Source: Nectonema munidae (Eukaryota > Nematomorpha > Nectonematoida > Nectonematidae). From it: DNA of 64,000 nt. The DNA lies in contig JAUIRK010000701.1 of assembly GCA_030549495.1 (NCBI GenBank), forward strand, positions 1-64,000, written 5' to 3'. Below are positions 1 to 8,281 of this stretch, one piece after another. Within the stretch, counting starts at the first letter, position 1, and each line of letters opens with the position of its first letter. A model generated the notes under the pieces. It was not told the origin of the DNA and did not search any database. It saw only the letters and a program-made list of their open reading frames with translations. Both the position numbers and the translations under genes were made by a program.

Positions 1-532
1 AAAAAACAATCCTACCATCTAAATATGCAATTTAAGATCTAAAAAAAGCAACTCATCTGTTTTTTAAATATTAATATATTTGGCCATTGGCTGATTACTT
101 TCATAATAATCGTCTGTGATTGATTTTTAGATTACTTTTCACATACATGAACAGCTTAGTTGTGTTTTTACTCAAAGATTTTGATAAAAATTAACGACAT
201 ATTTAAAAATGTCTACCCTGTAAATTTTAAAATATCTATTTTCTTCATTATAATAACATAAAAAGTAAGAATTTAAAAACATTCTTTGACTTAAATTATT
301 AAAATGAGAACTTAAACGATCTATAAAACTGAAAACTTTTACATAATGCATTTTCTTTTGAAAATTTTTACGTTTTCTACAATAAATGAAAAATAAGATT
401 CGTTTTTGCATAATGATACATTTTTTGAACATTGATTAGCTCATCTATGTTAGTGCGTATGTTTAAGCCTTACGTTACGTAAGTTTACGTGTACCAATAA
501 AACGCGTACAATCTACATATTTTATTTTTTAG

Positions 533-607
533 TTGGAAACGCAAATAATGATCCCCAAAGAAACGAACCAGAGAATATTCCTCATACTACCTACCCTCCA
601 ACTCTCG
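533..607 (+). other. Exon-like segment A1 (75 nt)
   Basis: A 75-nt segment follows a T-rich stretch ending in AG (531-532) and is followed by GTAAGT at 608, a full splice-donor consensus. It is a diverged copy of 1140-1214 and of 36948-37022 on the minus strand. All three are exactly 75 nt with AG before and GTAAGT or GTAAGA after. Two of the three frames are open. Frame 0 gives a peptide with core KETNQRIFL shared by all copies; frame 1 gives core NQRNEPENIP. I cannot decide the frame and recognise no protein family. It may be an exon of a host gene or a captured gene piece. Confidence 0.4.
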
Positions 608-712
608 GTAAGTATCTTTATTCTTTTGGACATTGAATAATGAACATAACATTTCATGGTGCTGTCATGGGCATTGAAATGAAATTCCTTTCATTTTCAG
701 GAAAAAGGATAA

Positions 713-802
713 AGGACTATGAGAAAGTAGGCTTGGTGCGGGATCGAACCGAATACCTTGAGTTATCGTAACCCCGTACCTAACCAACCTTACTCACGCC
801 CC
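713..802 (-). mobile_element. tRNA-derived SINE fragment (family 1)
   Basis: The minus strand reads like the 37361-37504 copy. It has a tRNA-like head with a Pol III B-box (GGTTCGATCCC read on the minus strand), then a tail resembling GCACCAAGCCTACTTTCTC. This copy is shorter at its 3' end than 37361-37504. It sits at the equivalent place of the inverted duplication, so it was probably inserted before the duplication. Confidence 0.6.
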
Positions 803-1042
803 TTAGAAAGGCTATTGGAGTGTGCGTGTTAAAAGCGATTGATTTTGTGACTGAGATAAATAATGTTTTTAAAATAAAAGAATAATAAGTTTTACTAATT
901 ATTATTTTTATCTAAGTAACAAATTTATTCGAGTTAAAAAATTATGTTATGTTTGGATAAATAATTTAGATATTGCGTCATGCCCCCTTGAAAAATTTTC
1001 ACGTCTCTTAGGGTGGCGCCACCCCCAGTTTGGGAATCACTG
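803..1042. mobile_element. hAT terminal part, as at 37120-37360
   Basis: This stretch matches 37120-37360 in inverted orientation and ends in a hAT-like terminus (GTTTGGGAATCACTG near 1028-1042). It is flanked at 1043 by gattagct, and the same octamer is present at 433-440. In this arm the remainder of the hAT is absent and a copy of exon-like segment A1 occupies that interval instead. Confidence 0.5.
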
Positions 1043-1139
1043 GATTAGCTTATCCATATGTTAGCGAGTTTGTTTAAGCCTTACGTTACGTACGTTTTTA
1101 TTTAAGTGACTTCTCAACTTCATATGTTTTACTTTTTAG

Positions 1140-1214
1140 TTGGAGGACCAACTAATGGTAACCAAAGAAACGAACCAGAGAATATTCCTCTTAGTACCCG
1201 CCCTCCAACGCGCC
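1140..1214 (+). other. Exon-like segment A2 (75 nt)
   Basis: A direct duplicate of A1 (533-607). It is preceded by a pyrimidine-rich tract ending AG (1138-1139) and followed by GTAAGA (1215). Length is again 75 nt, so the segment would be frame-neutral if included or skipped. The middle 29 bases are identical to A1 while the ends differ. The inverted copy at 36948-37022 differs from this one by very few bases. No stop codon in frames 0 and 1. Product unknown. Confidence 0.4.
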
Positions 1215-1439
1215 GTAAGACTACTTCTGACCACTTTTTCTTTTAGGCATCGAATAATGCACAAAAAATTTCATGGCGCTGTCATGGGCATTGAAATGAA
1301 ATTCCTTAACTTTCTTTTTGAGAAAAATGATTTGATCCAGTTGGAATTTCGTTATGTTTAAGGATTTTGCGAATTGACAAATGAACAATTTAACCATCTT
1401 AAAATGGAGTTTAACTTTCAAAATAATGATCAAAGTTTT

Positions 1440-2420
1440 GCCCCCTTTTTGTTAATACCCAAGAACTGTTTTAGGTTAAACCTCTATATTATATAATAAA
1501 GGTATATTAGCAAATACGATATATAAGAAACCACATAAATTGATATATGGGAGTAGAAATTTTGGGTAAAAGTCTTAGAAAAAATGGATGACATTTCCTA
1601 TTTATACCTTCAAGGAGTGAAAATATACAAAATAATTCTCTCAATTATCACATCCTAAATCTGTTCTATTTCATATTATTCAAAATTAAATATATTCAAT
1701 CTGCCTTTATTAATTTAAGGAAAGTAGTCAAATTCACAAAAGTCTTTTTCGTTCATGTTTTCATTATGCTGAGTTTTTAACCCACTCATCTTTGCAATGA
1801 ACATTTTTGCATTGTATTTTTTGTTTCATTTCTTTTTTACCATGATCTCTATTTTTTCGCTATTTTCTATTATTAAATATTTAATCACTTATTATCTTAA
1901 ATAGTTAAATATCTTTCAATTTTTCCAAAATTTAATTTTGCTTCGCCAAATGTTTGAAATGATATCAATTAGAAAAAAACATTAAACATATAGGCCCTCG
2001 TGTCAGACCAGGCCGATTAGATCAGTTTATTCAGCTTGCACTAGAGTTACATTAAATTTTTTATTTAGAAAAATGAAAACTTTTTTTCTTAAAAAATTCA
2101 AAGTGTAGATAAACTACTGCTTTTCATATTCAGATCCTGTTTTCTCCACGCAGCATCATCGGTTGTAAAAAAGGTAGAAACGGAGCTAAAAAATTCAAAC
2201 ACCAGTTTTACCAAATTAAGCTACCGAGTTTTTAAGATTGTGATCTGTCCCACTGGTGATGGTATAACTACCTTTATTATTATTATTTTTTTTTTCTAAA
2301 TTAAAATTTTTTAAGTTCCGTGTAATGTAATTTCCATTATTGGAATCGAAAAATAAAATAAAGATGGGCTTATAAATAAAGTAAAGACTTAACGAAGTAG
2401 ACATCGAATTATAGGTCTCA
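1440..2420. other. No gene seen
   Basis: AT-rich DNA without a recognisable coding region. Parts of 1540-1790 match the opposite arm at 36360-36680. I see no other structure here. Confidence 0.5.
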
Positions 2421-3112
2421 AAGATTTTCAAGAGAAATGGGTCTGATACATGAGGATTTCAAAAATCGTAAAAAAATAGTGAAGTATAGGTTAGACGTGG
2501 TCCTGAAAAGAATGGTCGGTAAGCGCCAGTATTGGTCACAAAATATCGTATTGTAGGGATTGCTTTGGGGGTTAGAAGCCTCTTTCATCGAACGGCTAAA
2601 GCTCTCGCCCTTAAGCTCAAGATTGACATCTAACAAGGATTGAAGCTCAATGCATTATATTGAAAATAAAAAATTTTCAAAAAAATATTATTCAAATAAA
2701 TCTCTTTTGAGGAATTTAGGTAAAGTATTGAATTTTGAGAGAAACGACTGTGGATTAAAACTAGTTTAAAGTTGTCAAACAAAATATTCAGCACGGAACA
2801 CATTTCGAGAAACACTACAGTCTGAATCTGACATCGGTATCTCTTTGCAATGAAGTGCCAAAACTACGTGGCAAAGCATTGATTGCGCCAATCCAAAAAT
2901 GCGAATTAATAGAGTACATATACGCTTTTGGAACTCGTTATAACATAAATTTATTTTAATTTCAAAATGCATGTAAACAAATGTAAATTTATTTTCAAAA
3001 GTAATTGTCCGCGTGGCACACTTGGCACTCGTGCCATACGTTGTCGCCGTCTGTTCTAGATGTTCTTTGTTTGAGTTCGTATTTTTCGTTTTTTATTTCT
3101 TTTTTTTTCTAG

Positions 3113-3214
3113 GCTCAAGGACGCAAATGTTCAATAATAAATACGAGTTAGATTCAATAAGGCCATTCGCAGATGTGGATGCTGGAGAAGTCGCAATGGA
3201 TTATGGCAGCGTAG
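3113..3214 (+). other. Exon-like segment B (102 nt)
   Basis: A long pyrimidine tract ending in AG (3111-3112) leads into 102 nt followed by GTAAAG at 3215. Only one of the three frames is open, with phase 1 at both ends. It encodes a peptide containing IRPFADVDAGEV and MDYGSV. The inverted copy at 33759-33860 has the same length, the same borders and the same single open frame. Differences between the copies include synonymous ones (TTC/TTT, GGA/GGC), and the peptide core is almost unchanged. This supports coding selection at least at the time of duplication. I do not recognise the protein. Confidence 0.5.
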
Positions 3215-3682
3215 GTAAAGGCAATTTTATTAAAATGTAAAATGCAGGAATTCCTTTTTCATTCACAATACGAAAGACTCCTTTGATTTTGATTTAAAAA
3301 TGTGATCTATTTTATTAATGAATTAATATACAAATATAAAATATATTTTTTATATGCAGATGTATTGGAAAGATAAACTAGAATAAAAGCGTAAGAATCA
3401 AGGCAAGCATAGAAAAGAATTACCCAAAGTTAAATAAAAAAAAGCACTCTCTCAATAAAAAACTATAGTTTAACAAAGATATTTTGGGATAAAGTCATTT
3501 TATGTTTTTGGGGTTATTTTCACCCCACTTTTTACTTCACTTTTCAGTCATTTCTATTCAATTTATTTACTGTCCGCATTATATCACTTTATCATGCAAT
3601 TTATTCTTTAGTTAATACCACTTATATTTTAATGAACAAAGCAAAAGGCTAATTTGCTTAATATGATTGCCTCCATTTAACA

Positions 3683-4005
3683 CAGGGGTCGGCAAAGTGG
3701 TCGATATCGACCCCTGGGGGTCCATAATAGGTCTCTAGGGGTCGATAAGGGAGAAAAACTTACCAAATTGTTCTATGCTTTTTTTACTTTATATAGCAGT
3801 AATAAATCTCCTTTTTCTTTTGGAACATAGCTTTAGGACATTGTATAGTATAGGATATATGAAATATTTTTGGTTTGTATTTTTTCTATTGATTGTTCGA
3901 CATAGATTAATATTTTTATGAAACATTTCTACGTGGGGTGGGGGTCGATGTGAAGACAAATGTTCTATGAGGGGGTCGACGGGTAAAAAAGTTTGCCGTT
4001 CCCTG
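3683..4005. mobile_element. hAT-type MITE with 8-bp target duplication
   Basis: The element starts CAGGGGTCGGCAAAG and ends with TTTGCCGTTCCCTG, imperfect terminal inverted repeats of the hAT type. It is flanked on both sides by the octamer ATTTAACA (3675-3682 and 4006-4013), a perfect 8-bp target duplication, which is the hAT hallmark. It has no coding capacity. A second, more worn copy lies at 31199-31552 in the same orientation. Confidence 0.9.
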
Positions 4006-4026
4006 ATTTAACATGAAAAAGAAAAA

Positions 4027-4740
4027 AAAATATGGTATCAATTCAGAAAAGCTTCCAATAATTTGAGATCAGTGACAAGAAACGCCAAAAGATCTTTTGA
4101 AATAAATATTTCCCTAGATATAATGAATAGAGCTAAAAGATTCTGGAACTACATAAATTTTTTAAAGAACAAAAGTTCAGTTCACAATGAAATGACAGAT
4201 TGTGATCGAAATTTAGTGCAAAGTAGTAACGGAAAAGCTGACATTTTTAACCACTACTTTTCGACTGTTTTTACAAAAAATCCACGTTTATCACAAAGTA
4301 ACATCTCTAAATATGAGAATTTATTTCTCGTGTATAATTTAATTATCAGCGAAGAACCCGTTTTTAACATACTTAGCTCCCTGGATATTAATAAATCGCT
4401 AGGTATTGACAACTTACATCCATATAAACGGAAGAAACATTTCTGACGTTTTAGCATCGCCTGTAAGTAAAACTCTTTAATCTTTCCATCAAAGAAGGAA
4501 TTCTTCCTTCTACATGGAAAACAGCTCTCGTGACGCAAATATATAAAAGCTCTGATCCTAAGGTTGTATCTAATTATAGACCGATAAGTTCAATTTCAGT
4601 GCTTTGTAAAGTTCTTGAATCCATTGTATCAGAAAATATACTTTTCCACCTAGAACGAAACAGTCTCGTCGCAAATGAACAGCATGGATTTTTCAAAAAG
4701 AAATCGATAATAACACAATTAGTGTTAGAGTTGCTTTAAG
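4027..4740 (+). pseudogene. LINE reverse transcriptase fragment (CR1/Jockey-like)
   Basis: Translated pieces match the linker and finger part of a non-LTR retrotransposon ORF2. A region like FWNYINFLKN, then GKADIFNHYFSTVF, then SLGIDNLHPY, then a frame change near 4440. After that come LPSTWKTALVTQIYKSSDP, NYRPISSISVLCKVLESIV and NEQHGFFKKKS. These are the usual motifs before the palm of the enzyme in CR1/Jockey-type LINEs. The palm with its catalytic YxDD is missing: homology stops at about 4740, where a MULE fragment begins. At least one frameshift; dead fragment. No LINE ends are visible. Confidence 0.85.
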
Positions 4741-5755
4741 CAAAATGAATGAACAAGTCTCAAAATGTAGTGCACCACCACGAAAAGTTATTGCCAGTAT
4801 AGTACAAGGTCTGAATGATGAAGCAATCGCCAATGTCCCAAAAAAGGGCGCTCTTAAAACGTATTCAACGCAGACGTAAATTTGAAGACCATTTTTCTGA
4901 GCCTATATCAATTAACGAATGGGCAATTCCAGAAGAATTTAAAACCGTTACCATAAACGTAATCACACAACCCCTTTTACTGAGTGATGTAACAAGGGCT
5001 TCAAAGTAAATGATGATATACGCAAGTCAGCATATGCTCGATCAACATGCCAATTCAAAAATATGGATGTCAGATGGCACTTTCAAAGTTGTTCCTAGAA
5101 CATTTTATCAATTGCATACAATGCATGTTGTTAGAGAAGATTTTCTCTTTCCATGTGTTTATTTTATGATGCCAGATAAAACTGAGTCAACATATGAACG
5201 AATATTTTGGATTTTGAAAGGTAAGCGCTCAAACTGTGATCCTTAAAACGTAAGCTTATGCTTCGAAAGGTCTGCTATTAAGCATTCATGACAGTATTTC
5301 CTGATGCAAACGTAAATGGATGTTTCTTTCGCCTATCACAGTCAAAATGGAGGAAAATACAAATCACTGGATTATCAAATATCTGTATATCTGATGCGAA
5401 CTGGTGTCTTTATTTCAAGATGTTGGCTGCTTTGGCGTTTTTAGATCCAGATGAAATGATAGATGCATTTGAAGAGCTGAATGAAGACCTCGAACGTATA
5501 CAATTGGGTGAAAAAATGCAAATTGTGTGACTATTTTGAAAACACATACATTGCTAAACGAAAAGAAGAGGAAAAAGAATACCTTTATTTCCCATCGATT
5601 TGTGGAATGTTCGGGAAATAACACAAAATGATAGAACAAGGACAAATAACAAGCGAGAGTGTTGGCATCGTGCGATTCAAGGAATGTATCCTGCTCATGC
5701 AACCGTATGGCGCTTTCTTGAATCAACGATAGGCTCAAAAACTTGATTAACAAGC
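4741..5755 (+). mobile_element. MULE transposase fragment
   Basis: Decayed coding region of a Mutator-like element. Pieces read ALLKRIQRRRKFEDHF, then MMIYASQHMLDQHANSKIWM with SDGTFKVVP (first catalytic Asp region of MULE transposases), and FYQLHTMHVVREDFLFPCVY. Further on are ERSAIK, GCFFRLSQSKWRKIQ, and WNVREITQNDRTRTNN with WHRAIQGMYPAHATVWRFLE. The order follows the MULE domain as known from animal FLYWCH-type elements. The usual His of GCFFHLSQ is Arg here. Stops at about 5007 and 5244 and several frame changes break it. The N-terminal zinc finger is absent. Its left edge abuts the LINE fragment. Confidence 0.85.
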
Positions 5756-6044
5756 ATATAAATAATGATATATCTACAAAAGAATTTTTACAAGGATTCA
5801 TCTACAACACAACATATTAAATTTATCACTTTTTAGCATTTTTAGTTATTTTCCTTCTCAATTTGTTTTTTATCTGTTTCTATAATAAAGTGTGTTAATT
5901 AAAACTATTAGTGGTATAGGGTCTTTTCGTTTAGACGACCACATCAAGTAATCCCCATTTCGTCTGCCTTTTATAGTTAAACGGTCATTAGTTAAGTCTC
6001 ATGTACGCTACTTCCGATAGATCCGCTGAGACTCTTCTCTACCA
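5756..6044. other. MULE 3' flank, possible terminal repeat
   Basis: No gene. It contains an AATAAA-type signal (about 5882) and the stretch GGGTCTTTTCGTTTAGACGA near 5930, which resembles ends of animal MULEs. The opposite terminal repeat is not visible upstream, so the MULE boundary cannot be fixed. Confidence 0.3.
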
Positions 6045-6610
6045 TTTAGGGATGAGTACTTAAGCTCGCCTTTCTGTTTGGCTTTGATAACGGTGAGAAT
6101 AATACAGCCCGCTTAATGCACGAGCATTTAAGATTGAGTATTTCGATCGATTCTATTCGATAGAAAAAAGATGATTGACAGTTTAGTAGTGTGGGATATA
6201 TTATATAATTTAGCGTATTTGTAAAATACACTCTTGTGATTAATATTTTCTTTTCTGTCATTTAGTCTGCACCATGTTAAGCGATCTAGAAATCCACTGC
6301 TACAGAAGTAGATGGGGATGAAAGTGACGATTTGCTTGAATTTATCCGTTCTTTCAATCATTGCTATTGGATTCAGATTTTTATTTTTAACCAAATTTAC
6401 GTTTCTTCTTCTTCCTTTCACCGATTCAATGAAAGATTTGACGATACTGGGAATAAATTTCAAATTTTCTATTTTCGCACATTTTTATTCTATATATTTA
6501 TTTTTTGAATAGTTGGGACCTTTGGTCAACATAGCGGCAGACATATAGTTAGACAAGAGGAGGGGGTTTGCGACGGCCTTTTAGTTTCATTTCAAGAGGG
6601 GCAAAATTCC
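6045..6610 (+). repeat. Cassette C, copy 1
   Basis: About 560 bp repeated at 24757-25340 (same orientation) and 29390-29990 (inverted). Shared landmarks: GAGTACTTAAG at the start, GAGAATAATAC, the block around TTGATTCTATTCGATAGAAA, the 42-nt exon-like segment, and GCAGACATATAG near the end. Copies are diverged and of similar extent, which indicates an old dispersed or segmental repeat. Confidence 0.8.
6266..6307 (+). other. Exon-like segment C1 (42 nt)
   Basis: 42 nt between a tract ending TTTAG and GTAGAT, found in three copies (also 24985-25026 and, on minus, 29701-29742), all exactly 42 nt. In the frame starting at the second base it reads LHHVKRSRNPLLQ; the other copies read LHHVKRSTIPLLQ and LHHVKRSTNPLLQ. 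Nearly all base differences fall on third codon positions of that frame. A second frame is also open but takes the changes at second positions. Product unknown. Confidence 0.45.
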
Positions 6611-7080
6611 TTTGAGACCCTAACAAATTGAGCATAATCAAATAAGGAATGTAGAATTTGCCCTTAAATCTTTGTTTTCATTTTATCATCCACCATCGTA
6701 GCACGCCTTTATCCTTGCAATGATTTTATGTAAATGTCTTATGAATTTTTATTAATTTTATTTCTGGACCCAGTTGTTGCAATTAGAGAATAAGAACCTG
6801 TGCAAATATCAATCAAATTTGTTATAAGTCTGCATGTAATTGATAGATTCATTATGTTTATATTAAAATAAAATTTTTATGAATTCAACTTTTGTACTGA
6901 TTAAAAAAGTAAGTAAGTAAGTAATTTATTTAAAAAAAAGAAAAAAAAGTAGAAAAAAAAACTTTCATAACAATAGATAGATTTGAACACTTGAACTTTT
7001 CAATCAGTAAGAGACTTACTAAATTTTGTTTATATTCCTACTAAATTCTTAATATTTATAAATACGAACTTTTTTTGAAG
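6611..7080. other. No gene seen; short GTAA repeat
   Basis: AT-rich. There is a short GTAA microsatellite near 6910-6925 and a possible single unit of the about 148-bp repeat family around 6720-6880. Nothing else recognised. Confidence 0.4.
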
Positions 7081-7084
7081 GAAT

Positions 7085-7300
7085 ATCTTGTTTTTAAACG
7101 TTGTTTATTCAGAAGTGGTTTGCTCGGTTTGTGTCTTCAAGCGGCTATTGGGCCTTTGATACTTACCTTCAAAAGTCAAAATTCAGTTTATATTTTTGCT
7201 TTAATTTACCTTTAGATTTCCCTTTTATGTTATTTTACATGTCCATATTTTCATATTTTTAGTGAACTTTTGTAAATAAATTATCATTATCATATCATTA
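7085..7300 (+). mobile_element. LINE 3' end fragment
   Basis: The stretch ends with TTTGTAAATAAATTATCATT followed by TCATTA-like repeats, the form of 3' ends of CR1/Jockey-like LINEs in invertebrates. The upstream part (GGCTATTGGGCCTTTGATAC) reads like 3' untranslated sequence. No coding part is attached. Confidence 0.45.
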
Positions 7301-7504
7301 TACATATATATACTGAACATATCGAAGGTCAGAGCTACTTATGATATGAGAACAGTATTTAATCATAAAAAAAAGTAATAATAATAAATAACGTAATAAG
7401 AGAAAAAGAAGAGAAAAAATATAATAATTATAAGAATAAGTATAGGTATTACAGAATGAATAATTTAAAAAGCAATTAAAAATAATCATCATTATTTCAT
7501 AGGA

Positions 7505-8281
7505 TCATATGCCAAAGTTATATTGAGTAAGAAAGTAAGGGGAGAGGGAGGCTTTAAGTGTTTTTGAGGTTTGATAATTTGCGAAATTTGAACACAAAAT
7601 TTCATTCCAAATTTTGCAAGGTCGGAACTTTAAGGACTTTTTGGAATTCGAGAGCCTGTATCTGGGAAGGATCAAATGGTCTGAGTTGCGTAAAATTAGG
7701 CCTTTCTTAGTAGAATTGAAGTGAAACCACTCAGAAAAAGAAGAGGAAAGCTCATTATTGAGATATTTGAATATAAAGATAGATAAATATACTTTATATA
7801 AATCATCAAATTTTAATATATCATTATTATAAAACAAAGTGCCTGTATGATAGTGAAAAACTTTAATGAATATCGCAGTCTTAATTTTTTTTTTGAGTTA
7901 GGTATATTTCATTTGTATTTACATGTCCCCAGTTAATAATACTATATATTAAATAAGGCATGAAGATAGTTTTATACAAATGAAGTTTAATATCAACAGG
8001 CAACAAACTTTTAAACTGTTTTATTTTACCTACAACTCTATTTAACTTAGATACAACGTAGATTTTATGTCTTTTCCATGTTAATTTATTATCAACTATC
8101 AATCCCAAAAAAATGAATTCATCAACAAAATCAACGTCGATTATAGGAAGACTAGTGATTGATTTGTTAGAAAATACCATAGCTTTGCATTTAGAAATGT
8201 TGATGTTAAGATAATTTGATTCAAACCATTTTTTCAAGCTGGAAAATTTAACTTCAATGTCGGCATTTAAAGGAACGATAA
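7505..8281 (-). pseudogene. LINE ORF2, downstream half (palm end to C terminus)
   Basis: The minus strand encodes the end of the reverse transcriptase palm and thumb. It continues directly from IIVPLNADIEVKF just after the catalytic DD, then KWFESNYLNINISKCKAMVF, FLGLIVDNKLTWKRHI-like sequence, and the thumb segment YLIYSIINWGH. The final part (7505-7837) contains FKYLNNELSSSF and LKFRPCKIWNEI, typical of the C-terminal end of CR1/Jockey ORF2. A frame change separates the two ORF pieces near 7850-7880. The 5' half lies at 10257-10795 beyond an inserted transposon. Confidence 0.85.
8279..8281. repeat. Target duplication, left copy (taa)
   Basis: The 3-bp duplicate taa stands directly outside the left terminal repeat and again at 10257-10259. 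With one copy and the insert left out, the LINE reading frame runs on without interruption (DDISIIVPLNA), so 3 bp is the right size. Confidence 0.85.

Larger units (their letters stand above)
1..3360. repeat. Arm 1 of an inverted duplication (partner 33600-38640)
   Basis: Several blocks match, in opposite orientation, the region 33600-38640. By eye: 1-520 with 38300-38640, 1040-1440 with 36760-37110, 1540-1790 with 36360-36680, 2430-2520 with about 34865-34985, 2640-2990 with 34380-34720, and 3100-3280 with 33700-33870. The order is kept and the copies are clearly diverged, with insertions on both sides. This arm also has an internal direct duplication: 433-700 resembles 1043-1320. The blocks contain exon-like segments listed separately. 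I could not compute identity. Confidence 0.8.

Noticed and set aside
172-432. Minus-strand open frame similar to 38350-38520
   Set aside because: It lies in duplicated DNA without splice borders or known domain. The other copy is of similar quality but contains no further evidence of selection.
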